Assembly: GCA_050251615.1 (NCBI GenBank)
Contig: JBFWMM010000002.1
Coordinates: 1 to 64,000, forward strand
Direction: 5' to 3'
Source of the DNA: Sedimentisphaera sp050251615
Lineage (GTDB): Bacteria > Planctomycetota > Phycisphaerae > Sedimentisphaerales > Sedimentisphaeraceae
Length of the DNA stretch: 64,000 bases
The notes beneath the pieces were generated by a model, which saw only the letters and a program-made list of their open reading frames with translations, made no database searches and was not told the origin of the DNA. The position numbers and the translations under genes are program-made. This document shows positions 49,782 to 58,791 of this stretch, piece after piece (within the stretch, counting starts at the first letter, position 1; each line of letters opens with the position of its first letter).

Positions 49782-50823
49782 AACCTCCGATAAACAGACA
49801 GAAGAACGCTACCGCAACCGCTGGTACGGCAAGTACCGGGCTTTTGTCCGGGACAACAATGATCCGGAACGGCTCGGTAGGGTTCGGCTCGAAATCCCTG
49901 CAGTGTTGGGTACAGGCCGTGAAAACTGGTCGGACTGGGCAGCTCCCTGTTTTCCCTATGGCGGCAATGATGATTGCGGCATGTTCCTCGTGCCTGAAGA
50001 AGGCGCTTCGGTTTGGGCCGAGTTTGAAGGCGGCATTGTTCAATATCCAATCTGGACCGGAGTCTGGCTGGCCAAGAGCAATCCCGGCGAACAGCCGGAG
50101 GAATCCAAACGAACCTGCAGCAATGCCTTCTGCCATGACTGCGAGGACAAGCTGGAGCACCAGAGCAATCCCCACGACAATCTCGAACACCGGAAATACC
50201 ATGGCCATCCGGAATACTACTGCCCGCGTTTCAGGGTGCTGATGAAGACGGAAACCGGGCACACCATTCTGGCCGATGACCGTGATGGTGATGAATTGAT
50301 GCGCCTGATCGACCGGGCCGGTCAGATCCTCACCATGGAAGCCAAGGTCAAACCGGAAATGCAAAGCGGCAACGCTCTCAGACGAGGGACCAAGGATGCC
50401 GAAAAAGGCGACCAGCTCGATATTGCTTCACATATCGTCGGATCAAAAGCCCGGGTCCAACTCACGGACCTCTGCCGTCAGCAGGTGCTGCTGGAGGCAT
50501 GGCAGGACAAGGAAAAGATTCACATCCTTTCCTGCGACAAGGGCCGTTCCCGCTGGCAGAAGATTCTGATCGATACCACCAAAAGCCGGGAAAAAGTTCA
50601 CATCTGGGGACTCAACGGCACACAGGAAATCCTGATTGACTCCACCAAAGGCGCTGAACAGATCCGCCTGACCGACAAAGCCGGACAGGTGGTCAGAATG
50701 AACGCGGCTTCGGGAACGGAAAGCATCAGCGCAACCGACAAGGCGGGAAGCCTCATTTTCATGGATGGTGTTGTCGGCAACATCATCATCAAATCGACAA
50801 ACCAAGTATTGATTAACACATAA
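49774..50823 (+). CDS. Baseplate spike protein (gpV/VgrG-like, gp5 OB fold)
   Basis: A 349-residue spike. The N-terminal OB fold reads GKYRAFVRDNNDPERLGRVRLEIPAVLG, WAAPCFPYGG and VPEEGASVWAEFEGGIVQYPIWTG, followed by repetitive beta-helix-forming segments (KSREKVHIWGLNGTQEILIDSTKGAEQIRLTDKAG). It forms the membrane-piercing needle topped by the PAAR protein two genes later. ATG 49774 overlaps the previous stop. Confidence 0.92.
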   Translation: MLETSDKQTEERYRNRWYGKYRAFVRDNNDPERLGRVRLEIPAVLGTGRENWSDWAAPCFPYGGNDDCGMFLVPEEGASVWAEFEGGIVQYPIWTGVWLAKSNPGEQPEESKRTCSNAFCHDCEDKLEHQSNPHDNLEHRKYHGHPEYYCPRFRVLMKTETGHTILADDRDGDELMRLIDRAGQILTMEAKVKPEMQSGNALRRGTKDAEKGDQLDIASHIVGSKARVQLTDLCRQQVLLEAWQDKEKIHILSCDKGRSRWQKILIDTTKSREKVHIWGLNGTQEILIDSTKGAEQIRLTDKAGQVVRMNAASGTESISATDKAGSLIFMDGVVGNIIIKSTNQVLINT

Positions 50824-50834
50824 GGGAAAGCTGC

Positions 50835-51203
50835 ATGAGTGATTCAAAACAACCCGGGCTGACCGCATCCGAAGAGATGCTCGCCAGAACCTTCGACGCA
50901 TGGCGCAAGGAATTCCGAGGGATTCTGGAAAACCACCGCCGTGAAATTCAGGACCGGCTGGAGAAGATCGAACGGGAAATCGAAAAGAAATCTGACAAGG
51001 AGAATGTCGAGGTACTGGTTCGCGGCATCAATTCAGACCTGCACCGCCACGCTGAGGAAATTGACCGGCTCCACACCCGGGTCAGCGGCAAGGTCGGTAC
51101 GGAGACCATGTGGAAAATTGTCGGGCTGACACTGGGAATCGGCACCGCTGTCGGCGGGCTTGTCGGCTATCTGATCAATTTAACCTTGAGGCTGAATCCA
51201 TGA
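50835..51203 (+). CDS. Coiled-coil protein with C-terminal TM helix (XhlA-like)
   Basis: A 122-residue protein: a long charged coiled coil (ILENHRREIQDRLEKIEREIEKKSD, VLVRGINSDLHRHAEEIDRLH) and one C-terminal TM helix (IVGLTLGIGTAVGGLVGYLIN). This layout matches XhlA-type membrane-associated lysis accessories. A holin partner is not evident. It lies between spike and PAAR genes, where lysis genes are sometimes placed. Confidence 0.65.
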   Translation: MSDSKQPGLTASEEMLARTFDAWRKEFRGILENHRREIQDRLEKIEREIEKKSDKENVEVLVRGINSDLHRHAEEIDRLHTRVSGKVGTETMWKIVGLTLGIGTAVGGLVGYLINLTLRLNP

Positions 51204-51466
51204 GCGGACCACAGGCACGTCTCGGAGATGTCAGCAGTCACGGCGGTGTGATCATCACATCAGCCGTTCGAACCATGGTGAATGGGATTCCAGTGGCCCG
51301 CATGGGTGACCTGCACGTCTGTCCCATCCCCGGACACGGCGTTACCCCCATAGTGACCGGAAGCATGACCACCATTACCGAAGGCAGCCCCAACGCCAGA
51401 ATCGGTGACATTACCGCCTGCGGTGCGGTGATTGTGGCAGGCAGCCCGAACACCATAGACAATTGA
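51200..51466 (+). CDS. PAAR-domain spike-tip protein
   Basis: An 88-residue PAAR protein: ARLGDVSSHGGVIITSAVRTMVNGIPVARMGDLHVCPIPGHG is the N-terminal repeat, with the second repeat ARIGDITACGAVIVAGSP. Cys and His residues likely hold the zinc at the tip. It sharpens the gpV spike. ATG 51200 overlaps the previous stop as ATGA. Confidence 0.93.
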   Translation: MSGPQARLGDVSSHGGVIITSAVRTMVNGIPVARMGDLHVCPIPGHGVTPIVTGSMTTITEGSPNARIGDITACGAVIVAGSPNTIDN

Positions 51467-51476
51467 GGAAATTTGC

Positions 51477-51782
51477 ATGCCGGAAGAATCAACCATACCG
51501 ACACATCCATATTGGGACGTTTTCCCCAAGCTGATCCGCGTCTCTACTTCTGAATGGCCGCAAACTATTCCGCTCTCCATTCGGGGCTCTGTTGAATCAC
51601 CGGTGTTTGAATCTTCCAACAGCGATGTCGCCGAGGTGGATGAAGCGGGAAATGTGATCTGCGGTATGCAGCCCGGCGCAGCCATTGTCATGGTCTGGCG
51701 CTCAGATGACCGCCTGAGTGTTCGTCATGTTCAGGTAGAAGTGTACGGCACGCCAATGGGCGGAGGAGAAATGCCCTCATGA
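51477..51782 (+). CDS. Ig-like (Big_2-type) virion-associated protein
   Basis: A 101-residue single-domain protein with a bacterial Ig-like pattern: FESSNSDVAEVDEAGNVICGMQPGAAIVMVWRSDD. Its whole length is a paralogue of the first 80 residues of the next protein. Ig domains on tails usually help surface attachment. It overlaps the next gene by 4 bases. Confidence 0.8.
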   Translation: MPEESTIPTHPYWDVFPKLIRVSTSEWPQTIPLSIRGSVESPVFESSNSDVAEVDEAGNVICGMQPGAAIVMVWRSDDRLSVRHVQVEVYGTPMGGGEMPS

Positions 51783-52795
51783 CCGAACAACTCGACATTC
51801 CGACCTATTGGGAGATTTATCCTCAGAGCATCCGACTCTCGCTATCTTATTTCGAGCAGCGCATCCCGCTATCTGTTCGCGGCAGTGGCTTGAACCCGCA
51901 GTTCATTTCATCCAACCCGGCCGTGGCCTATGTGGATGACGAGGGTTTTCTGGTCAGCGGGCTGCAGATTGGCAACGCCATGATTATGGCTTGGGATTCA
52001 GATGCCAGGCAGAGCCTGCGCCATTTGAATGTCGAGGTACGTGATCCCTCGTGGTTCGCCAATCATCCCGACTTCCTGCTCGATCTGGGCACCAGTGTTC
52101 ATCTTGTCGGCTCTGTTGTGGATGCCCTCAATGCCCGGCCGCTCGCAGGCGTTTTGGTGACCATACGGCGCAGTGAGGAAGGTCCGATCGTGGCGCAGCA
52201 GATCACCGATGCATCCGGGCAGTATGAAATGGAGCTGTTTGAAGGACTCTATGTCTACGAGGCAAGCACCCCCAACTATATCGACGCCCATGGCCTGCTG
52301 AACGTCCTTGAATCAGGAAGTTCCGGCCAGAATATCGTGCTCTCTCCGGAGCTCAACGGACAGGTGGCCCGCATCGTTTTGCAGTGGGGACTCAATCCCC
52401 GGGATCTCGATTCTCATCTGCGCGGTCCACGCCCGGGTGGCGGCACATTTCATGTCTATTACTCGACGGATTATGTGCAGGATTGCGGCGAGCTGGATGT
52501 AGATGACACCTCATCTTACGGGCCGGAGACCATCACCATGCATCGGCTGGTGGCCGGAACCTATCGCTACAGTGTTCACGACTACACCAACCGCAACTCG
52601 AGCACCAGTACAGGTCTGGCCGGATCAGGCGCGACCGTGAAAGTGTTTTATTACGACGGCCGGGAATACACCTTCAATGTGCCCAATCAACCCGGGACCG
52701 TCTGGAATGTTTTTGAAATCAACGGAACCACCGGAGCGATCACCGCCCTCAACCAGATGGAGTTTGAGTCGAATCCGGGCAGCGTAGGAATTTAG
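51779..52795 (+). CDS. Multi-domain Ig-like/carboxypeptidase-regulatory adhesin
   Basis: A 338-residue protein. Residues 1-85 are an Ig-like domain (FISSNPAVAYVDDEGFLVSGLQIGNAMIMAW), about 100-185 a carboxypeptidase-regulatory-like beta-sandwich (HLVGSVVDALNARPLAGVLVTIRRS) and about 195-320 a YfaP/DUF2135-like domain (LQWGLNPRDLDSHLRGPRPGG). All are sugar- or protein-binding folds, so it is probably a virion adhesin. Confidence 0.75.
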   Translation: MTEQLDIPTYWEIYPQSIRLSLSYFEQRIPLSVRGSGLNPQFISSNPAVAYVDDEGFLVSGLQIGNAMIMAWDSDARQSLRHLNVEVRDPSWFANHPDFLLDLGTSVHLVGSVVDALNARPLAGVLVTIRRSEEGPIVAQQITDASGQYEMELFEGLYVYEASTPNYIDAHGLLNVLESGSSGQNIVLSPELNGQVARIVLQWGLNPRDLDSHLRGPRPGGGTFHVYYSTDYVQDCGELDVDDTSSYGPETITMHRLVAGTYRYSVHDYTNRNSSTSTGLAGSGATVKVFYYDGREYTFNVPNQPGTVWNVFEINGTTGAITALNQMEFESNPGSVGI

Positions 52796-52805
52796 GAGAA
52801 CGCCC

Positions 52806-53696
52806 ATGATATCCATAGAAGAACCTCAGGCCGGAGCCGTGGTCGAACAGACCGATTCCGGCGAAAACCATTTCATCCTCAGAGACATGGCGCTGCAGCT
52901 TGCGGGTATCAAAGCCGAAATCGCAGGCATGAAGACCATTATCGAAGCCTCTCACAATGCATCGGAAGCATTGAAACAGCAGGCACAGGAGGCTCTGGAA
53001 GCACACATTCAGAATACACAGGATTATATGGATCAGGTCACGATCGAACCGCCCCCAGATTTTTATCCCTTTGTATCGCTTCCCGAAGGAAGTCAGGTGA
53101 AAGACCTGCCGGACGGCAATCGACTGTTTACCCTGTCTGACGGCATGATCCTCAAAACCAACGATGACCACACCATTTCGGTCATTGTCGATGGAGAGCC
53201 GCATCTCATTACACCCGGCCCCGGAACATCCGTGGAGGTCAGCCACGGGCGTGTCTTTGAACTGGTACCGGATTGGGTTGAAACGACCGTGGAACAAGCC
53301 GGAATCGAAGGGCTCCCGATCTCCGCCCAAGTGGATCAACTGACCGAACATCGGTTCAGCGTCGAGCTTGCCCCATACAGACTGCTGCTCGATCAGCAAT
53401 TGAAAACCCTGTCCGTCATCAATCCCTCCGGCAGCATCGATATCCTCGGCATTGCCCGGATTGAAGGTGTTGGCGAGACCATTACTGTCCGCATTCTGGC
53501 CGATGGAGCCAAAGGCTTCTCCTGCGAGAACAGTGGTCATGGCGGCCTGATCGAAAGTGGCGGCACCATACATCTATCCATGAAAAATGGCACCAGTTTG
53601 ATTATTCGTTTCCCGGGTGACGGCTCGGGTGAAAATGACGGTTCCATCGGCTGTCAGGGGTTCTGCAACCTTGAATGTGAGGAGCGTGATCTATGA
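52806..53696 (+). CDS. Unrecognised baseplate-region protein
   Basis: A 296-residue protein with a coiled-coil N-terminal third (MALQLAGIKAEIAGMKTIIEAS, LKQQAQEALEAHIQNTQDY) and a beta-rich remainder (GNRLFTLSDGMILKTNDDHTISVIVDGEPHL). The C-terminus has three cysteines (CQGFCNLEC). It could be a trimeric fibre or a baseplate wedge component. It overlaps gpW by 4 bases. Confidence 0.65.
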   Translation: MISIEEPQAGAVVEQTDSGENHFILRDMALQLAGIKAEIAGMKTIIEASHNASEALKQQAQEALEAHIQNTQDYMDQVTIEPPPDFYPFVSLPEGSQVKDLPDGNRLFTLSDGMILKTNDDHTISVIVDGEPHLITPGPGTSVEVSHGRVFELVPDWVETTVEQAGIEGLPISAQVDQLTEHRFSVELAPYRLLLDQQLKTLSVINPSGSIDILGIARIEGVGETITVRILADGAKGFSCENSGHGGLIESGGTIHLSMKNGTSLIIRFPGDGSGENDGSIGCQGFCNLECEERDL

Positions 53697-54106
53697 ATTA
53701 CGATTTTCTCGGCACAGGGCTGAAATTCCCTTTGAACTTTCAATCCATATCCGGCGGAGCCGAAGTATCCACATCGACCTCACGGGAGCATGAACATATC
53801 CGGGAAAGCATCATTCAGATCCTCGGGACAAGACCCGGCGAGCGATTCATGAACCCTGAGTTTGGCTCGAAACTGAAAGATCTGGTGTTCGAACAGAATG
53901 ATGAAGTGCTCAAGGGGCTCATCCGGCATCATGTCATCGACGCGATCCGCCGCTGGGAAAAGCGAGTGGTCATCACGGACGTGTCGTTCGACGATTCCGT
54001 CCGCAACAAAGATATCAACCAGCTGCCTGTCATCATTTCCTATCGGGTCATTCAGACCCAGGTTGAAGGAAACCTCGTTTACCCGTTCTTCAGGGAACTT
54101 CCTTAG
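53693..54106 (+). CDS. Baseplate wedge protein W (gp25-like)
   Basis: A 137-residue gp25/gpW protein: REHIRESI-like helix (SREHEHIRESIIQILGTRPGERFMNPEFGS), LKGLIRHHVIDAIRRWEKRV and IISYRVIQT. It nucleates the sheath on the baseplate. It is followed by promoter copy 10 and gpJ. Confidence 0.93.
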   Translation: MNYDFLGTGLKFPLNFQSISGGAEVSTSTSREHEHIRESIIQILGTRPGERFMNPEFGSKLKDLVFEQNDEVLKGLIRHHVIDAIRRWEKRVVITDVSFDDSVRNKDINQLPVIISYRVIQTQVEGNLVYPFFRELP

Positions 54107-54110
54107 ACCT

Positions 54111-54142
54111 CCGACACTTCCAGCCAGCTTCCGGTAAGTAAT
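54111..54142 (+). promoter_or_regulatory. Phage-specific promoter motif, copy 10 (baseplate J/fibre operon)
   Basis: CCGACA (54111-54116), 18 bases ending TTCCGG, TAAGTAAT (54135-54142), 5 bases after the gpW stop. ACCGGAGG precedes the ATG at 54200. It serves the last block, to 63762. Confidence 0.88.
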
Positions 54143-54199
54143 CGGCGTGTGTGGAGTTTATCGCTCCGCTTAAAAAACGACGAACGAACCGGAGGCACA

Positions 54200-55609
54200 A
54201 TGGGCCGCGCAAGTATTGAATATATCAACAAGGATTATGAATCGATCCGGCAGGAGCTGCTGGCCAAAGTGCCGCAGCTGACAGACCGCTGGACCGATTT
54301 CAATCACTCCGATCTTGGAGTCGTTCTGCTGGAACTGTTCTGTGGGGTTGGCGACATGCTGGCCTATTACCTTGATGCGCAGGCTGCCGAGGCATTTCTA
54401 CCCACAGCCCGTCAGCGTCAGAGCGTGATAAATCTCTGCAATCTTATCGGCTATCAGTTGGATACGCCGGTCTCTTCTACCACCAGCATACGTTTTTCAT
54501 TGGCCGCTCCGCTCGATTCTGACCTGCCGATTCCGGCCGGAACTCAGTGCCGGGCTCTGCTCGAAGATGGCAAGGCCGACTTTGAAATCGTGGATGATGC
54601 CTTTATTCCCCGTGGTGAACTCTCCGTCGATATTCACGCCCGTCAGGGAATCCGCAAATCCGAGGAGCTGGAAGCCACCGGAAAGCCTTGGCAGCGTTTT
54701 TACTTGAGCGGTGTATCCATCGCGCAGGCAACCATCCGTGTTCTTCTCGATGATGATACCTGGAGTGAGGTCCGCCATTTTCAGGAAAGTGATGGCGATA
54801 GCCTTCACTTTATGGCCGATACGGATGCCTTGGATATTACCTCCATTCTCTTTGGCGACGGCCAATCCGGAGCGGTTCCCGCTACCGGAAAAACCATTTC
54901 AGTGAGCTGGCTCGAAAGTCTCGGAGCCAAGGGCAATATCGGGCCGGGCCGCATCACGCAGCTTCTGTCAGCCGTGTATCACGATGGCGCTCAAATCCCC
55001 CTTACCATCTCCAATCCTGTGGCTGCTACCGGCGGCTCATCCCGGGAAACCATTCAGCATGCCCGCAATCAGGCTCCGGCCGAACTGCGCAGTCTCTGGA
55101 AGGCGGTAACGCTTCAGGACTACAAAGCCCTTGCCGAGGGCTATCCCGGTGTAGCCAAGGCCAAGGTGCTCGATACCAACGACTGCCAGAACATCCGCTA
55201 TTACAACGTCCATCTGGCCATCGCGCCCAATGGTGGCGGCATGCCTTCCGGATTGCTCAAGCGTGATCTGGCTGAATATCTGGAACGTCGCAAGGTGATC
55301 ACCGTCGAGGTGAAACTGTTCGATCCGGTGTACCGGTCCATCCATATCGATTGTGAAGTGTATGCATGGCCGGGCGAAGCTCTTGAAAACGTGCGCAGTC
55401 GCATTGAATCGGCTCTGGCGGATTTCTTCGCTTTCGATCAGGTGAGCTTCGGCCAGACCATCCATTCGTCCGATCTCATTGCCCTGATCGATGGTGTTCG
55501 GGGAGTCAGCCACATTCATCTTTACACGCCCCAGCTGGACGTGGAACTCGGGCGCGGTGAAATACCGGTTCTCGGTTCGGTCAATCTCGACATGCGGAGG
55601 GCAGAATAG
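54200..55609 (+). CDS. Baseplate protein J
   Basis: A 469-residue gpJ-like wedge protein: YINKDYESIRQELLAKVPQLTDRWTDFNHSDLGVVLLELF, RQSVINLCNLIGYQLDTPVSSTTSI and the conserved end (SFGQTIHSSDLIALIDGVRGVSHI). It forms the baseplate periphery with I and W. ATG 54200 follows CCGGAGG. Confidence 0.93.
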   Translation: MGRASIEYINKDYESIRQELLAKVPQLTDRWTDFNHSDLGVVLLELFCGVGDMLAYYLDAQAAEAFLPTARQRQSVINLCNLIGYQLDTPVSSTTSIRFSLAAPLDSDLPIPAGTQCRALLEDGKADFEIVDDAFIPRGELSVDIHARQGIRKSEELEATGKPWQRFYLSGVSIAQATIRVLLDDDTWSEVRHFQESDGDSLHFMADTDALDITSILFGDGQSGAVPATGKTISVSWLESLGAKGNIGPGRITQLLSAVYHDGAQIPLTISNPVAATGGSSRETIQHARNQAPAELRSLWKAVTLQDYKALAEGYPGVAKAKVLDTNDCQNIRYYNVHLAIAPNGGGMPSGLLKRDLAEYLERRKVITVEVKLFDPVYRSIHIDCEVYAWPGEALENVRSRIESALADFFAFDQVSFGQTIHSSDLIALIDGVRGVSHIHLYTPQLDVELGRGEIPVLGSVNLDMRRAE

Positions 55610-57183
55610 TGGCGGATTGGTTCCAAAACAACCTCATCGATCTGCTGCCGCCGCTGTATGAGCACAAGGATGAAAGCGGCGACCTTCGCTCTCTGCTTTC
55701 ACTTCCGGCAGGTACGCTGGATGAGATCAAGGAGGCTATCGACAGATTCCCCGACATTTTTGATGTGGAGCGCTGTGACGAACGGTTTCTGCCCTTGCTC
55801 GCGTATCTGGTCGGTCACCGCTATGACGGCACAGACACGCCGGAAAACCAGCGGCGGCTGATCCGTGAGGCGGTTGAAATCTACCGGCGCAAAGGAACCA
55901 TTCCGGCCATCGATCGCAGCCTTGTGTCGATTGGCTGGGAGGGCCAGATCGAAGAAACCTTCCGCAGCGCCCTCCGTTTGAATTCCCGCTCCCGATTGAG
56001 CTCGGCAAAACTCCCCGGCAATGTGTTCAGCCTCGGAGTGTATCGGGTTCACAGTCTCAACCTGGCAGAAGGTGTACGAGATGCATTGTCTTTTCATCAC
56101 CCGGCTGGCACCCGTGCGTTTTTTCTGCAGTGGCTGGCCACCTTTCTGGAGATAGGGTCCGATCTGGAATTTCAAAACGCCGCCCACGTCCGCAGTGTGG
56201 TGCTGGCCTTTCTCGATGAAACCTTCGTGTTGGGTAGAAGCCGTCTCGGCTCCTGTCGCCATCTGACCCACAAACAGCGGATATTCAATTACCTTCAGCT
56301 GACCAGCACCGTCGAGATGATTCCTGAAATTGACCGGGCCGCCAATAAGGTCTCCCGTTTTTATGGCCGTCAAAACAGGATGCGCCTCAATCACAGGCCG
56401 CTCAACGAAAGACGGCTAGTGAATACCTCCATTCGAGAGGACAGGCTGTCCTTCTGTAACCCGATCTATACCGGCCGAGATTACCTCACCGATATTGTCG
56501 AATCCGGTTTCAACCTCTCGGCTGACCATCTCAACCTCCGCAAGCTTTCCTTTGCCGATGCGGAAACCCTTTTTTGCTTCCGGCAGAAAGACCTCTTTTC
56601 AATTCTGCAGGCGGAGGCTTCGGAAGCCCTGCAGAACAGACAGACTTTCGGCTTCAACATAGAAGCGAGAAACCGGCAATGCTTCCAACTGGGCCGCTCA
56701 CCGCTCAACGGCGATGTGGTCATCAATGCCATTCAGGGTGGACACAGCAGTGCTCTGCTCGTTGCCGCTGTCGGATGCAAAGCCGGTGTCACCGAAGCAT
56801 CAGATCTGATCAACCGCTGGCGTCGGAGAGGGCCTGTATTCAAGCTCAACGCGAATGTCCTCAACAACCGGACTTTGACCAATGCGAACCTCACCGGAGA
56901 ACGGGCATCGCTTGAAGTCTATGTGGATACAGGTTCTCTCCAACGCCCACGGATTGTGCCTTTGAGCCTCAACCAACGCGCTCTCAACACGACCTCGTTA
57001 CGCCTCTCCGTGGACCGGACCCGACCGCTCCGCATCGGCCGGATGAAACTCAATCAGGCGGGTTTCCGGTTTACCGAACCGTCCTACCGCTGGCTCTTCC
57101 GTCAGCAGGATTTCAGTGAGGCGCAAGAGGCCGCGACTGAGAGCGCTGTGAACAAATATCAAGTAACCCAATGGCCTGTTTAA
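55609..57183 (+). CDS. Tail protein I (P2 gpI-like) with a long C-terminal extension
   Basis: A 524-residue protein. The first 190 residues match P2 gpI-type proteins (DRFPDIFDVERCDERFLPLLAYLVGH, RRLIREAVEIYRRKGTIPAIDRSL). P2 gpI itself ends there. The remaining 330 residues carry irregular LNxRxL-type repeats (RLNHRPLNERRLVNTSI, LNLRKLSF, VLNNRTLTNANL, LNQRALNTTSL), probably a beta-solenoid that connects fibres. The GTG start overlaps the gpJ stop by one base. Confidence 0.82.
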   Translation: MADWFQNNLIDLLPPLYEHKDESGDLRSLLSLPAGTLDEIKEAIDRFPDIFDVERCDERFLPLLAYLVGHRYDGTDTPENQRRLIREAVEIYRRKGTIPAIDRSLVSIGWEGQIEETFRSALRLNSRSRLSSAKLPGNVFSLGVYRVHSLNLAEGVRDALSFHHPAGTRAFFLQWLATFLEIGSDLEFQNAAHVRSVVLAFLDETFVLGRSRLGSCRHLTHKQRIFNYLQLTSTVEMIPEIDRAANKVSRFYGRQNRMRLNHRPLNERRLVNTSIREDRLSFCNPIYTGRDYLTDIVESGFNLSADHLNLRKLSFADAETLFCFRQKDLFSILQAEASEALQNRQTFGFNIEARNRQCFQLGRSPLNGDVVINAIQGGHSSALLVAAVGCKAGVTEASDLINRWRRRGPVFKLNANVLNNRTLTNANLTGERASLEVYVDTGSLQRPRIVPLSLNQRALNTTSLRLSVDRTRPLRIGRMKLNQAGFRFTEPSYRWLFRQQDFSEAQEAATESAVNKYQVTQWPV

Positions 57184-57192
57184 GGAGAGATT

Positions 57193-57786
57193 ATGGCAAT
57201 TCACTTATACCTCGATGGACAGTTGACCCAGCAGATTTCGGAAGGCGATTTCAGCAATCCGGATGCGGACAACTACAACGGCACGGATGGAGAAATCAAA
57301 GACCGGCAGATTTTCGTGGCCAATGAACAGACCATGCTCGCCGCACCGATTGATGACATCCAGACCGACATAGAACTGACTGAATCCCGCTTTGCCGATG
57401 CGGAATACATCGTGATCGGCACTGAGCAGATGCAGATCCTTTCCGGTGGCGGAACCACCAATCTGACCGTAAGACGGGCCGTAGCCAATACCGTGGCCGC
57501 ATCCCACGCGGCCGATGCACCGGTCTATTCCGGATACGACTATACAGGGCTGGTGGTGGACCCGATCGACGAGTTCGAAACCGATGAATCGGTCTGGTAC
57601 AAGCTCGCGCTCACACAGGCCGGACTCGATGCCGCCACCCAGAGTGCGCCGCTCAACCTTGGGGCCAAGGCCCACAATCAGACGATCTCTTTCTGGCGTC
57701 GCTGCACGGTGCTTTCAGGCACACCCGTCCAGAACAAGATCGATATCAAACTGCGCCTCGCCGGAACAGAAAACCCCGTTTTATAA
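57193..57786 (+). CDS. Unrecognised tail-region protein
   Basis: A 197-residue beta-rich protein (IHLYLDGQLTQQISEGDFSNPDADNYNGTDGE, ADAEYIVIGTEQMQILSGGGTTNLTVRRAV). The layout suggests a small fibre or baseplate accessory. It starts after AAGGAGA. Its neighbours on both sides are tail proteins of unknown family. Confidence 0.7.
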   Translation: MAIHLYLDGQLTQQISEGDFSNPDADNYNGTDGEIKDRQIFVANEQTMLAAPIDDIQTDIELTESRFADAEYIVIGTEQMQILSGGGTTNLTVRRAVANTVAASHAADAPVYSGYDYTGLVVDPIDEFETDESVWYKLALTQAGLDAATQSAPLNLGAKAHNQTISFWRRCTVLSGTPVQNKIDIKLRLAGTENPVL

Positions 57787-57796
57787 GGAGTGAACC

Positions 57797-58786
57797 ATGG
57801 CTTATCAAAGTATTCAGGGAACTGCCAGCGGTCGATTGGACCTGCTGAACAAGATCAAAGATTTTCTGGTCACAACCGTTGGCTGGACACTGCATGACGA
57901 CCAGTCCGCCGATGCCCGGCCATACTATGTATTCAAATCTGCCGGGGAATCCGGAGCGGAAGATATCTATCTGCGTTTCCAGATCGGACAGAGCTCGGGC
58001 CGCATTGAAGTGGCCGCTTTCCAGTATTGGGACAACACCACGCAAACCGGTACAGGCGAAGCGTTCCACAGCTCTTACACCTATCTCAGGGCGGAGGATA
58101 CCGCCGATTTCATTTACTGGCTGTATGCCGACCTCGATCATGTATTTGCCGTCACCAAGATTGTCTCGACTTATTACGGCCAATACAGCGGTTCCATTAA
58201 ACGGTTCTGGTCTTCGGCAGTTGCCATAACCCAGACCGCACTTGTCAATGGGAGCGACGTGGTGGCGCAGGTCAACGACGCATCGATCTTCACGCCCGAT
58301 CAGCATTACATCATCAAGGACGACGCCAATATCGAGCGGATCAAAATTACCGCCATCGATACGGTTGCCACGCCCAATACCGTGACCATCGAAACACTCG
58401 TCAGCGATTATGCCGCCGGAGCCAAAATCGGCGAGGACCCGCAGCCGGTCATCACCGGTTACTACAACATGCCAAGCACCTTTTACGCTGTGAACAAGTT
58501 TGACGGCTGGACTTCCGCCAGCGGACAACGCGGCCGTTGCGGTGCTGCCCACGGCAACCTGCAAAGCGATACCGACCCGGAACAACGCTACAGCACCACC
58601 ATCCTTTTCCCATGGCTGGTCAGTATGAACGGTTCCGACAGCTATCAGGAGCTGCGCGGGGAACTTATCGAAATCTACGCCACCGGCGGAGCCAACGTGG
58701 CCTCCGAGGACACAGTTGAAATCGGCTCGGATTCCTATCGGGTGTTCAACCTGTCCGGTGGCGGCTGGTGTGCAATTAAGGAGTAA
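57797..58786 (+). CDS. Unrecognised tail-region protein
   Basis: A 329-residue protein, beta-rich in its second half. It starts with an amphipathic helix (GRLDLLNKIKDFLVTTVGW) and contains DDQSADARPYYVFKSAGESGAEDIYLRFQIG and a C-terminal IEIGSDSYRVFNLSGGGWCAIKE-like end. Probably a tail or fibre-associated structural protein. ATG follows AAGGAG. Confidence 0.7.
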   Translation: MAYQSIQGTASGRLDLLNKIKDFLVTTVGWTLHDDQSADARPYYVFKSAGESGAEDIYLRFQIGQSSGRIEVAAFQYWDNTTQTGTGEAFHSSYTYLRAEDTADFIYWLYADLDHVFAVTKIVSTYYGQYSGSIKRFWSSAVAITQTALVNGSDVVAQVNDASIFTPDQHYIIKDDANIERIKITAIDTVATPNTVTIETLVSDYAAGAKIGEDPQPVITGYYNMPSTFYAVNKFDGWTSASGQRGRCGAAHGNLQSDTDPEQRYSTTILFPWLVSMNGSDSYQELRGELIEIYATGGANVASEDTVEIGSDSYRVFNLSGGGWCAIKE

Positions 58787-58791
58787 GGCTC

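Noticed and set aside
4130..54142. GGTAAGTA in the repeated motif resembles a eukaryotic 5' splice site
   Set aside because: The genome is bacterial/phage and the motif is intergenic, with a fixed upstream partner; splicing does not apply.
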